The notes beneath the pieces are model-generated. The model had not been told where the DNA came from, ran no database searches, and saw only the letters and a program-made list of their open reading frames with translations. Source: Anaerolineaceae bacterium UBA6073 (GTDB lineage: Bacteria > Chloroflexota > Anaerolineae > Anaerolineales > Anaerolineaceae). Taken from it: a stretch of DNA of 16,531 nt. The translations under genes were made by a program, and so were the position numbers. Where the stretch lies: contig DIXT01000032.1 of assembly GCA_002436085.1 (NCBI GenBank), positions 30,121-46,651 on the forward strand, written 5' to 3'. Shown here piece after piece: positions 7,602-15,233 of this stretch (positions are counted from its first letter, which is position 1; each line of letters starts with the position of its first letter).

Positions 7602-7607
7602 TATAAT
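7602..7607 (+). promoter_or_regulatory. -10 element for mscL
   Basis: A perfect TATAAT on the plus strand, 51 bp from the opposite one. Transcription would begin near 7614, giving a 21-nt leader carrying the mscL ribosome binding site. No good -35 is found at 16-18 bp spacing. Confidence 0.55.
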
Positions 7608-7622
7608 CGTGTACACATTTAC

Positions 7623-7628
7623 AGGGAG
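7623..7628 (+). promoter_or_regulatory. Ribosome binding site that sets the mscL start
   Basis: AGGGAG lies 6 nt before the ATG at 7635 and touches the earlier in-frame ATG at 7629. The spacing favours 7635. Confidence 0.6.
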
Positions 7629-7634
7629 ATGCTC

Positions 7635-8117
7635 ATGAAAAAATTATTTGAAGAATTCAAGAGTTTTATCATGAAAGGCAATGCTTTGGACCTGGCAATC
7701 GGGGTCATTATTGGCAGCGCATTTGGCTCGGTCGTCAATGGAGTGGTTAACGACCTGCTCATGCCGCCGCTTGGTTTATTGTTAGGCAACGTAAATTTCT
7801 CCGACCTTTATATCCAGCTGAACCGCAAGGCGGTTGAGTTGGCTCCGCAGACAACTCTGGCAGCTGCCAAGGAGCAGGGCGCGGTAGTGCTGGCTTACGG
7901 CAATTTCATCGCAACCATCCTGAATTTTGTCATCATTGCCTTCTGCGTATTTCTGCTGGTGAAAGGCATCCAGAAGCTGAAAGGCAGCGCTTCAAAACTT
8001 AAGAAAGATGAAGCCTCCGAGCCCGTGGAACCAACCGAAAAACTGTGCCCCTTCTGCCAGACGAGCATCCCGGTGAAAGCCGTGCGCTGCCCGAACTGCA
8101 CGTCTGAACTGGCGTAA
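7635..8117 (+). CDS. mscL: Large-conductance mechanosensitive channel MscL with C-terminal zinc ribbon
   Basis: Inner-membrane channel that opens under membrane tension during hypo-osmotic shock and releases solutes. The 160 residues start with MKKLFEEFKSFIMKGNALDLAIG in the family pattern. TM1 (about 16-45) contains GVIIGSAFGSVVNGVVNDLLMPP and TM2 is at about 88-112. After the cytoplasmic helix there is an added zinc ribbon, CPFC (138-141) and CPNC (152-155), making the protein longer than the roughly 136 residues of E. coli MscL. The ribbon probably binds zinc in the cytoplasm, and its effect on gating is unknown. The start at 7635 is set by AGGGAG. The gene follows its own promoter, and the methyltransferase begins 33 nt downstream, possibly co-transcribed. 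Confidence 0.93.
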   Translation: MKKLFEEFKSFIMKGNALDLAIGVIIGSAFGSVVNGVVNDLLMPPLGLLLGNVNFSDLYIQLNRKAVELAPQTTLAAAKEQGAVVLAYGNFIATILNFVIIAFCVFLLVKGIQKLKGSASKLKKDEASEPVEPTEKLCPFCQTSIPVKAVRCPNCTSELA

Positions 8118-8150
8118 TAACGGCCAGGAACAGCCGCGAAAAGCTCACAC

Positions 8151-9005
8151 ATGACTGCCTTGACGAACCGCGTTTACCTGGGCGACAACCTGCCAATCCT
8201 GCGCCGTCTGCCGGACGCGTCGGTGGATCTGATTTATATTGATCCGCCCTTCAACACGGGCAAGGTCCAGGCACGCAAGCGTCTGAAGACCGTGCGGGAT
8301 GAAGCAGGCGACCGGGTGGGCTTTGGGGAGAACAGTTACCGCACGGAAGTGCTTTCCGAGCAGGCTTACGCCGACGCTTTTAGCGATTACGAGGCATTTT
8401 TACTTCCGCGCATGCAGGAAGCGTACCGCTTGCTTACCGCGCGCGGCAGCCTGTATTTTCACATTGATTATCGTGAAGTGCATTATTGCAAAATCATGCT
8501 CGACCGCGTGTTTGGACGCGAGAATTTCCTGAATGAAATTATCTGGGCTTACGATTTCGGCGGACGCGCGAAGGACAAGTGGCCGGCCAAGCATGACAAT
8601 ATCCTTTTTTATGTAAAGAATGCCGGGGATTATGTCTTTAACCGCGAGGCGATTGACCGGGAGCCGTACATGGCGCCGGGTTTGGTTGGGAAAGAAAAAG
8701 CGGAGCGCGGAAAACTGCCCACCGATACCTGGTGGCATACCATTGTAGGCACAAACAGCCGCGAAAAGACCGGCTACCCCACCCAAAAACCCGTCGCGAT
8801 ATTGGAGCGTATCCTGAAGGCGTCGTCCAATCCCGGGGACCTGGTGTTGGACTTCTTTGCTGGCAGCGGCACTACCGGGCAGGCTTGCCTGAACCTGGGC
8901 AGGCGCTTTATCCTGATTGACAACAACCCGCAGGCGCTTGAAGCGATGCGGGCGCGCTTTGAAGGCGTTGCGGATATCGAATGGATTTCGGAAGGCGAAT
9001 GGTAA
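8151..9005 (+). CDS. Beta-class N4/N6 DNA methyltransferase, orphan
   Basis: SAM-dependent enzyme predicted to methylate adenine (N6) or cytosine (N4) in a DNA target. The 284 residues have the beta-class order: motif IV DPPF (31-34) near the N-terminus, a middle target-recognition region, TQKP (211-214), then SAM-binding FFAGSGT (235-241) near the C-terminus. It is short for the class but all core motifs are present. No restriction endonuclease or specificity gene is in the window, so it is an orphan. I recall similar short enzymes with a TWWHTIV...KTGYPTQKP segment in Actinobacteria and Chloroflexota, but this was not searched. The target site cannot be read from the sequence. Its TAA stop overlaps the next ATG by 1 bp. 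Confidence 0.88.
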   Translation: MTALTNRVYLGDNLPILRRLPDASVDLIYIDPPFNTGKVQARKRLKTVRDEAGDRVGFGENSYRTEVLSEQAYADAFSDYEAFLLPRMQEAYRLLTARGSLYFHIDYREVHYCKIMLDRVFGRENFLNEIIWAYDFGGRAKDKWPAKHDNILFYVKNAGDYVFNREAIDREPYMAPGLVGKEKAERGKLPTDTWWHTIVGTNSREKTGYPTQKPVAILERILKASSNPGDLVLDFFAGSGTTGQACLNLGRRFILIDNNPQALEAMRARFEGVADIEWISEGEW

Positions 9006-9802
9006 TGGATTATTCAGAGTTCCCGGTGATTGATTTTGACCCTGACCGTGAGGCGGTGATATCACCTCCCAAAAAGGAAATCCCGGGCGGCTTCCCTCAG
9101 CGCGCGGTCATCTGTTTTTTCAAAGAGGTGATTGAAAAAGTCGCGCGGGAACGCGGTGCCAAAATGCTTGCCAGTATTTTTTCTGAAGGCGGCGAACATC
9201 CGATTTACGAAATTGCGTTTAAGGGCGAGCGGCTGGCATTTTTCTTCCCCGGAGTGGGAGCGCCTTTGGCTGCCGGTCTGCTGGATGAAGTTATCGCTTT
9301 GGGCGCGAACGCTTTTATCGGCTGCGGCGGCTGCGGTGTGCTGGATAAATCCATCGCGGTCGGACATCTGCTGGTACCTACCGCGGCCGTGCGCGCGGAG
9401 GGCACCTCATACCATTACCTGCCGCCCTCCAGGGAAGTGCTGGCGGACGTGGAAGCGCTGCGGGCTATTGAGACAGCCTTGCGCGCGCAAGGAGTCGCAT
9501 ACCAATTGACCAAAACCTGGACCACTGACGCTTTTTACCGCGAGACGCCGGCGAAGGTGCGTAAATACCGCGCGGAGGGCTGCCTGGCAGTCGAGATGGA
9601 AGCTGCGGCTTTCATGGCTGTCGCTCAGTTCCGCGGGGCGCGCTTTGGCATGCTCTTGTACGGCGGCGACCTTGTCCAGGTGGAGGGCTGGGACTACCGC
9701 GATTGGCACAACCGCGCTGAAATTCGCGAACACCTATTTTGGCTGGCTGCCGAAGCCTGCTTGAACCTGAAAATAAACCCGACCGGAGAAACCTATGCCT
9801 GA
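9005..9802 (+). CDS. Nucleoside phosphorylase (PNP/UDP family, uridine-phosphorylase-like)
   Basis: Predicted cytoplasmic enzyme that splits a nucleoside with phosphate into free base and (deoxy)ribose 1-phosphate. The 265 residues show GVGAP (83-87), the glycine-rich GCGGCGVL (106-113), RAEGTSYHY (130-138), TTDAFYRE (173-180), the sugar-binding VEMEAAA (196-202) and GGD (220-222). The substrate is uncertain; uridine or another nucleoside is plausible from the overall pattern. The ATG at 9005 is used because it couples to the methyltransferase stop (TAATG) after GGAAGG, and a longer reading from 8981 would only add residues inside that gene. It overlaps the phosphodiesterase by 8 bp. Confidence 0.85.
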   Translation: MDYSEFPVIDFDPDREAVISPPKKEIPGGFPQRAVICFFKEVIEKVARERGAKMLASIFSEGGEHPIYEIAFKGERLAFFFPGVGAPLAAGLLDEVIALGANAFIGCGGCGVLDKSIAVGHLLVPTAAVRAEGTSYHYLPPSREVLADVEALRAIETALRAQGVAYQLTKTWTTDAFYRETPAKVRKYRAEGCLAVEMEAAAFMAVAQFRGARFGMLLYGGDLVQVEGWDYRDWHNRAEIREHLFWLAAEACLNLKINPTGETYA

Positions 9803-11081
9803 TTACAATGACGCTATTTTGCCGCAACTGCTTTCCCGTCAAAATACCCCGCTTACGGAGGTGGAGGGCCTTGTCCTGCCCGACCATACCGGGCACTCCC
9901 TCTGCAACATTCCCGGGACGGTGAGCAAGCTTTTGGGCGGGCCGGAACTAAGCGCTCCCGCGCTTAGCGCTGAAATCCTGGAAAAGTTCGATGGACGCTA
10001 CCGCAACGTGATTGTGCTGCTGGTGGATGCCCTGGGTTACGACCACTTGCAGCGCTTGATGGCAGAGGGGAAAGCTGATTTTTGGAAGGAAAACCTGGAG
10101 CGCGCCAGCTTATTTCCGCTCACTAGCATTTGCCCCAGCACGACGGCCACGGCGCTCACCACGCTCTGGACCGGAACAGAACCAGCGGAACACGGTTACA
10201 TCGGTTACGAATTGTGGCTGAAACGTTACAGCATGGTGGTGAACACCATCCTGCACATGCCGGCGGCGTATTTTGGGGATACCGGCAGCTTGACAAAAAG
10301 CGGTTTTGTGGCGGAAAACTTTCTGGGTCTCAAGCCGCTGGGGGCGCAGTTCGCCGAAAGTGGAATTGAAAGCCACGCTTTCCTGCCTTACGCCATCGGC
10401 GGTTCCGGCCTTTCGCGCATGCATATGGAAAAGACCAGCGTACACGGCTATGTGGCTGAGAGCGACATGTGGGCGAATCTGCGGGATATCCTCAATACGC
10501 CGGCGCGCGGCGCGCGATTTCTATATGTTTACTGGAGCACGCTCGATACGCTCATTCACCGCTACGGACCCAATGACCCCCGCGTGGACAATCAATTCTC
10601 TGATTTGAGCCGCTCGTTAGTGATTAACTTGCTTGGTGGGTTGGAAAAAAGCGTCCGGGAAAAAACCTTGCTGCTGCTGACCTCTGATCACGGGGCGATC
10701 GCGACCCCCATCTACGATAAATACAATCTTAGCAATCACCCGGATTTCCTGCATATGTTGAGGCTGCTGCCGACCTGCGAGACGCGCTTGCCATTCCTGT
10801 TCATCAAGCCGGGTATGGAAGCAGCGGTGCGGGCTTACTTCGGGAGCGCGTGGCCGGGTCAGTTTACCCTGCTCAGCATGGAAGAAGCGCTTTCCCTCCG
10901 TTTATTCGGAACTGGCGTGGAGCACCCAGAATTGCGCGACCGGGTGGGGGACCTGGTAGCAGTTCCCAGCGGTGATGCTTACCTATGGTGGCCTGAAAAA
11001 CCAAATGTAATGCAGGGAAGGCACGGCGGCTTGCACCGTCTGGAAATGCTCACGCCGCTTTACGCGCTGCCGCTGGGCTGA
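9795..11081 (+). CDS. Alkaline-phosphatase-superfamily phosphodiesterase/nucleotide pyrophosphatase
   Basis: Predicted two-metal phosphodiesterase or pyrophosphatase. The 428-residue product carries the superfamily metal ligands in order: Asp78 in LLVDAL, a Ser/Thr nucleophile in CPSTTAT (113-119), Asp251 and His255 in STLDTLIH (248-255), SDHG (297-300), and GRHGG with His410 (408-412). There is no signal peptide or membrane anchor, so it probably acts in the cytoplasm, unlike secreted NPP enzymes. The natural substrate (nucleotide, sugar nucleotide or other phosphodiester) cannot be told. It starts inside the phosphorylase gene (ATGCCTGA, 8-bp overlap), implying coupling with nucleoside metabolism. 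Its stop is 7 bp from the stop of the opposing metallophosphoesterase gene. Confidence 0.85.
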   Translation: MPDYNDAILPQLLSRQNTPLTEVEGLVLPDHTGHSLCNIPGTVSKLLGGPELSAPALSAEILEKFDGRYRNVIVLLVDALGYDHLQRLMAEGKADFWKENLERASLFPLTSICPSTTATALTTLWTGTEPAEHGYIGYELWLKRYSMVVNTILHMPAAYFGDTGSLTKSGFVAENFLGLKPLGAQFAESGIESHAFLPYAIGGSGLSRMHMEKTSVHGYVAESDMWANLRDILNTPARGARFLYVYWSTLDTLIHRYGPNDPRVDNQFSDLSRSLVINLLGGLEKSVREKTLLLLTSDHGAIATPIYDKYNLSNHPDFLHMLRLLPTCETRLPFLFIKPGMEAAVRAYFGSAWPGQFTLLSMEEALSLRLFGTGVEHPELRDRVGDLVAVPSGDAYLWWPEKPNVMQGRHGGLHRLEMLTPLYALPLG

Positions 11082-11088
11082 GAACGCC

Positions 11089-11733
11089 TTACCAGTTTTC
11101 GGGCAGCGGCCAGGATATTTCCCGGTAACCGTAGGCGTTCACCACCATTGTCTCTTTGAAGCGGGTTTTCCACGGAATAATTGGGGTATAGAGGTGGATA
11201 TGCCCGTGCAGGTGCAAGCGCGGCTTGAATGTTTTGATCAGCCAGCGGAAGGCTTTGATGCCGCGGTGCGGAAGGTCCTTATCATCCTGAATACCTTCCG
11301 GAGCGCTGTGCGTAACGAAAACATCCAGATAACGCCCGTGCAGCAGCTTGTTGAGCAACAAACCCGGAATCAGCCCGAGCACCATCCACCACATGCGCGC
11401 CTGGGAGTACTGGTGCGGTTGATGGCTGTAACGCAGGGAGCCTTCAATGCCTGCCAGGATTAAATCGCGTTCGCGGTCGTAGACCACTTTACGGTGCAGG
11501 TTCACACCGCCCCATGGTTCTACACGCGTTTCCCCACCGGCTTGCGTCACCTCCGTGACGTGATTGCCGTGCACGTAGTAGAGCGGGATATCTAACGAAG
11601 AAAGCACATATTCGAGGTAATAGTAGGGTAGGTCGCCGCAGCTGATGGCCAGGTCGGCATCCGGAAAGCGCTCGCGAATGCGGAAGCTGTACACCGCTGG
11701 CAATTCCACGTCGCTGAGGGCTAGAATTTTCAT
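11089..11733 (-). CDS. Small calcineurin-like metallophosphoesterase with DxE in motif I
   Basis: Predicted two-metal phosphoesterase of 214 residues; the substrate is unknown. Motifs are SDVE (7-10), CGDLP (32-36, Asp34), HGNH (55-58), THSAPEG (141-147, His142) and HGHIH (176-180). Motif I is usually DxH, but here it is Asp8-Val-Glu10, so one metal ligand is changed from His to Glu. All other ligands are present. A hydrophobic stretch at about 115-131 (WMVLGLIPGLLL) could be a buried helix. The ATG at 11733 is chosen because MKILALSD is the family N-terminus; earlier in-frame codons lie inside acpS. It is last in the minus-strand operon, 13 nt after acpS, without a clear Shine-Dalgarno. Confidence 0.82.
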   Translation of the reverse strand: MKILALSDVELPAVYSFRIRERFPDADLAISCGDLPYYYLEYVLSSLDIPLYYVHGNHVTEVTQAGGETRVEPWGGVNLHRKVVYDRERDLILAGIEGSLRYSHQPHQYSQARMWWMVLGLIPGLLLNKLLHGRYLDVFVTHSAPEGIQDDKDLPHRGIKAFRWLIKTFKPRLHLHGHIHLYTPIIPWKTRFKETMVVNAYGYREISWPLPENW

Positions 11734-11746
11734 AACAGGTAGGCGT

Positions 11747-12109
11747 TTACCCTTGCGCGACCACAAAAGCGACCGCCAGCCCGCCGTCGTGGGTGATAGA
11801 AACTGCCCACTCAGATAAACCGCGGGCGACAGCCGTGCGCAGCGCTTCGCCGTGCAAACGCAGTTCGGGCTCCCCGCTTTCAGCGTGGATGACCTCAATA
11901 TCCTGCCAAGTTACGCGTCCGATGCCGGTGCCCAGCGCTTTGGAGGCAGCCTCTTTGGCAGCGAATACGCCTGCAAGAGCATCGCTCTGCGCGCAGAGTT
12001 GGGCTTGTTCGAGGGGGGTGAATACTCGCCGAATAAAGCGCGCGCGGATTGCCGGGTTAATCGCGTCCAAGCGTTCCACTTTTACAATATCCACGCCGCA
12101 TTTAATCAT
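11747..12109 (-). CDS. acpS: Holo-[acyl-carrier-protein] synthase
   Basis: Transfers the 4'-phosphopantetheine group from coenzyme A to a serine of acyl carrier protein, activating it for fatty acid synthesis. The 120-residue product has family length and motifs: GVDIVKVERL (5-14, metal ligand Asp7), the second motif FAAKEAASKALGTGIG (49-64, with Glu53 and Lys57), and a C-terminal HDGGLAVAFV. The ATG at 12109 overlaps the upstream stop as ATGA, with GGAAG upstream. A longer reading from 12157 is inside the M16B gene and adds nothing like the family. Its place after two proteases is an operon arrangement without an obvious functional link. Confidence 0.95.
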   Translation of the reverse strand: MIKCGVDIVKVERLDAINPAIRARFIRRVFTPLEQAQLCAQSDALAGVFAAKEAASKALGTGIGRVTWQDIEVIHAESGEPELRLHGEALRTAVARGLSEWAVSITHDGGLAVAFVVAQG

Positions 12110-13395
12110 GAGAGCGCTTCCCCCGCGGAGGCAATGACCAACGTATCCGGCTGCCAATAAGTCTGCGCGGTTCGCAGGATATCCTCGCGCGTTATCTCCG
12201 CAAATTTGGAGGGCAGTTGGCGGATGTAATCCAAACCGCGCTGATAGCGTTCCAGGTTGAGCAGCGCGCTGGCGGTGCCGGCGTTGGATTCCAGCGAGAG
12301 CGGCAGACGACCGACCAGCGCGGAGCGCACTTCTGAGAGCTCCTCTTCGCTGACTAATTCGGAAGTGAAACGCGCCAATTCTTCGCGGATGAGGGCAATC
12401 GCTTTGTTCAGATTTTTCGGGTTTACACCGGCAACAACCTGCCAGGTGGTGGGACCCAGCCCGCCGCCAAGTTCGGATTGCGCGTAGTAAGCGAGGCCGG
12501 CTTTTTCCCGCACGGATTCCCCAATACGGCCCATCATGCCGAACTGACCGAGAATTTCGTTGCCCACCTGTGCCGGCAGGTAGTCCGGGCCGGTGGTTTT
12601 AGGCGCGAACGTGCCTATCACCAGGTCCGTCTGGCTTTTTTCTTCCAGGGTGACGTGCTCACGGATGATGCCCTGCAGCGCTTCCACGGGGGGCAGTTCC
12701 GGCTGGGGCTGTTGGGCTGGGTTAATCCAAGCGCCAAGGCTGCGTTCAAAAGCTCCAAGGGCTTCTTCGGGCTGCACGCCCCCGCAAATGGCGACCACCA
12801 TGCCTTTGGGCCCCAGAAAACGCTGATGAAAGTCTTTCAGGTCTTCACGGATAATCATCTGCAAGGTGTGCGGGAAGCCCAGTTCGGGGATAGCGTAGGG
12901 GTGAGCGCGGTAAATAGCGCGGTCGAAAGCCTGGTCTGCCATGGCGGCCGTGTCTTGCGCCTGAATTGACAGGAAGGTAAGAAGCTGCGTTTTGATGCGC
13001 TGAAACTGCCTGGCGGGAAAGGTGGGTTCCGTAAACACTTCCCGGATGAGCGCAAGCAGACGCGGCAAGTCTTCCCGCAGGCACTGGGCGGAGAAAGAGG
13101 TCGCCAGGCCGCCAGAACTGATGCTGAGCGAGGCGCCCATTGTCTCGATTTCATCATGAAGTTCGCGAAAGGCGTGTTTGCGCGTACCGGCTGTGAGCAT
13201 ACTGGCCATGAAATTAGCGATGCCGTACTTCTCGGGGTCTTCAAACGCGGAGCCCGGGGGCAGATAACCCCGGATGAGGACAGCGGGGCTGCTCATATTC
13301 GGGCGCGTGAGCAGGACCGAACCGTTATCAAAGCTCTGGCGGGTGATATCATCAGGACCGGGGAGGGCGTCATTGGAAAAGAGCTGTTCAGTCAT
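12106..13395 (-). CDS. M16B peptidase partner lacking the zinc motif, carrying the R/Y pair
   Basis: A 429-residue M16B (mitochondrial processing peptidase-like) protein. At the position of the HxxEH zinc motif it has NFMAS (61-65), so it cannot bind the catalytic zinc. It keeps the R/Y signature SVREKAGLAYYAQSE with Arg296 and Tyr303, which in M16B heterodimers completes the active site by binding substrate. It is therefore the non-zinc subunit paired with the gene just upstream. The start at 13395 is set by GGAGG (13402-13406) 6 nt upstream; the longer reading from 13431 lies inside the preceding gene. It overlaps that gene by 8 bp (ATGACTGA). No signal peptide is seen. Confidence 0.92.
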   Translation of the reverse strand: MTEQLFSNDALPGPDDITRQSFDNGSVLLTRPNMSSPAVLIRGYLPPGSAFEDPEKYGIANFMASMLTAGTRKHAFRELHDEIETMGASLSISSGGLATSFSAQCLREDLPRLLALIREVFTEPTFPARQFQRIKTQLLTFLSIQAQDTAAMADQAFDRAIYRAHPYAIPELGFPHTLQMIIREDLKDFHQRFLGPKGMVVAICGGVQPEEALGAFERSLGAWINPAQQPQPELPPVEALQGIIREHVTLEEKSQTDLVIGTFAPKTTGPDYLPAQVGNEILGQFGMMGRIGESVREKAGLAYYAQSELGGGLGPTTWQVVAGVNPKNLNKAIALIREELARFTSELVSEEELSEVRSALVGRLPLSLESNAGTASALLNLERYQRGLDYIRQLPSKFAEITREDILRTAQTYWQPDTLVIASAGEALS

Positions 13396-14683
13396 TGCCA
13401 GCCTCCGCTCCATTGGGGGTGTAGACCCCAATCACGCGCGCGTCTGGTCGCAGGTATTTGCGGGCTGTGTTTGTGACCATTTCCGGTGTGACCGCTGCAA
13501 GCCGCTCTACATAGCCGGTGAACCAGGAGTAATCAGCGAAACTATTGGCATAGCCCATCCAAAAGCCGTGGTTAGTGATGTTGTCGCTGCTGTAAGCGAA
13601 AAGAGCTTTGGATTGCTTTACTGCTCGGTTTATTTCTGCCTGGGTAACCGGCTTGGACTGGATTTTTTCAATCTCGTTATCCAAAGCGGAAAGCAGGGTG
13701 CGGACGCTGTGGGCGGGGTGTTTGGTGAGGTTAACAGTGAAGGTGCCGGGGTCGATACTCGCGTTCAGGCTGCCGTTCACGCCTACCGCGAGCTCTTTTT
13801 CCACCAGCGCGAGATAGAGCCTGCTGGTGCGGTTGCTGATGCCGCCGCCGCCAAACATATTCAGACTGGAAGGTCCGGTGAGCAGGCTTTCCAGAATGGT
13901 GAAGGCGAAGAAATCCTCGCTGTTTCCCTTGGGCGCGCGCCAGGCAACTTCGACGAAGGTCGCGTCGCCCGGTCCATGCAGGTCTACCTGTTCGAACGCG
14001 GGCGGGTTTTCTTCCGGTGCGGGCAGTTGCTTTTCCAAGGGCAGTGATTCGATATTTCCGAAATACTGCCGGGTGAGCGCCAGGGCTTGCTGCGGGTCAA
14101 CGTCGCCTGCCAGGCATAACAGCGCGTTGGCGGGCTGGTAGTAATTCCGGTAATGCCCGTAAAGGTTCTCGCGGGTAAGCGCGAGTAAGTCTTCTTTCGC
14201 GCCGATAACTTCATTGCGGTAGGGGTGCTGCCGGAAGGCGCGCAGCTGTACGGCTTCGTTCAGCTGAAAGAGCGGGTCATTTTCCAGACCTTCGCGTTCT
14301 GATAGGATTACTGTCCGTTCGGTTTCAACTTCATTGGGTTCGAATAGACTGCCGCGCATGCGGTCTGCTTCCAATTCCAGGGCTGTTTCCAGCGCGCTGG
14401 CGGGCAGGGTTTCAAAATAGGTGGTCCAGTCCGGGCTGGTAAAAGCGTTCCAATGCCCCCCAAGGCGCGCGATGCTGTGGTCCATCCAGGAAGCGGAGTG
14501 CTGGGCAGTGCCTTTGAACTGCATGTGCTCGACCCAATGGCTGAGGCCGGTTTTGCCAGGCACTTCATTACGGGAGCCGATGCCATACCAGACCCAGGAG
14601 CTGACAATTGGAGCAGTGTGAATCTCCCGGATCAGAAGCGTCAGACCGTTTTCGAGCGTATAGGTGATAAGCGTATCATTCAT
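13388..14683 (-). CDS. M16B zinc metallopeptidase, catalytic subunit
   Basis: A 431-residue peptidase of the insulinase/processing-peptidase family. It has the inverted zinc motif HWVEH (49-53) and a downstream acidic third ligand, probably Glu129 in VILSERE. The R/Y pair usual in homodimeric members is missing: the aligned segment LVEKELAVGV has Val294 and Val300 instead. The next gene supplies that pair, which predicts an obligate heterodimer. No signal peptide is seen, so the substrate is probably cytoplasmic peptides. The start ATG at 14683 has no clear Shine-Dalgarno; weak TAAGAT-like sequence lies upstream in the 46-nt gap from the membrane protein gene. Confidence 0.93.
   Translation of the reverse strand: MNDTLITYTLENGLTLLIREIHTAPIVSSWVWYGIGSRNEVPGKTGLSHWVEHMQFKGTAQHSASWMDHSIARLGGHWNAFTSPDWTTYFETLPASALETALELEADRMRGSLFEPNEVETERTVILSEREGLENDPLFQLNEAVQLRAFRQHPYRNEVIGAKEDLLALTRENLYGHYRNYYQPANALLCLAGDVDPQQALALTRQYFGNIESLPLEKQLPAPEENPPAFEQVDLHGPGDATFVEVAWRAPKGNSEDFFAFTILESLLTGPSSLNMFGGGGISNRTSRLYLALVEKELAVGVNGSLNASIDPGTFTVNLTKHPAHSVRTLLSALDNEIEKIQSKPVTQAEINRAVKQSKALFAYSSDNITNHGFWMGYANSFADYSWFTGYVERLAAVTPEMVTNTARKYLRPDARVIGVYTPNGAEAGND
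13402..13406 (-). promoter_or_regulatory. Ribosome binding site that sets the second M16B start
   Basis: GGAGG on the minus strand, 6 nt before the ATG at 13395. It lies inside the 3' end of the first M16B gene, so the two subunits are translated by coupling. Confidence 0.75.
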
Positions 14684-14729
14684 AGTATCAGATAATCTTA
14701 TGATTTCGGGTTGTTTTTAGCAGAAGGCG

Positions 14730-15230
14730 TCAGGACTGTCCGCGTTTGTAGGGCAGCAGCATCAGAAAGCCGGCGCCGATAGTGGCTATGCCAATAATCA
14801 AGCCCTGGGATTGCAGCCTGCCCAGAAATACGTTCGGCATGGGGTTGGTGCCGAAGCCAAACGCGTCCGCCAGAGCGGTAAAAAAGCAAATCACGTAACC
14901 GGTCGCGATGGTGCGCGTGCCGAAATCAGCCAGGAGGGATTTGGTGTTTTTTCCCCACAGGGAGAGCAGCGCGAGCGAACCGCCCAAGGTGAGCACACCC
15001 AGACCTATCAGGATGACGATAATTTGCACAAAACCGACGGAGACGCCGCGATTGAGCCCGAAGACTTCGGGTTTAGCGCCGATAATGAAAATGATAAAGC
15101 CAATGATTAATAGCGTCAGTCCAAAGCGTCCGCGAAACATTGGTTTTCCGTATTGAAATCCGTTGGTTTTTTCAGCGGTCGAGGTGTTAGCAGGAGGAAG
15201 GTTTGGTTCCAAATTTTTACGGCCTTTCAC
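14730..15230 (-). CDS. Four-transmembrane hypothetical protein
   Basis: I do not recognise a family for this 166-residue protein. A polar N-terminus (1-36) precedes four hydrophobic segments at about 37-52, 66-92, 105-123 and 142-160, and the C-terminus is short and basic (YKRGQS). No catalytic motif is visible. The chosen start is a GTG at 15230, only 3 nt after the dipeptidase stop; an ATG at residue 31 is the alternative and would still keep all four segments. It lies in the operon between the dipeptidase and the M16B pair, so a link to peptide handling at the membrane is possible but not shown. Confidence 0.7.
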   Translation of the reverse strand: MKGRKNLEPNLPPANTSTAEKTNGFQYGKPMFRGRFGLTLLIIGFIIFIIGAKPEVFGLNRGVSVGFVQIIVILIGLGVLTLGGSLALLSLWGKNTKSLLADFGTRTIATGYVICFFTALADAFGFGTNPMPNVFLGRLQSQGLIIGIATIGAGFLMLLPYKRGQS

Positions 15231-15233
15231 ACT

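Noticed and set aside
8151..9802. Restriction-modification system
   Set aside because: The gene after the methyltransferase is a nucleoside phosphorylase and no endonuclease or specificity subunit is nearby.
14698..14889. Extra 63-residue minus-strand gene
   Set aside because: Most of it overlaps the four-TM protein in a different frame and it has no recognisable features.
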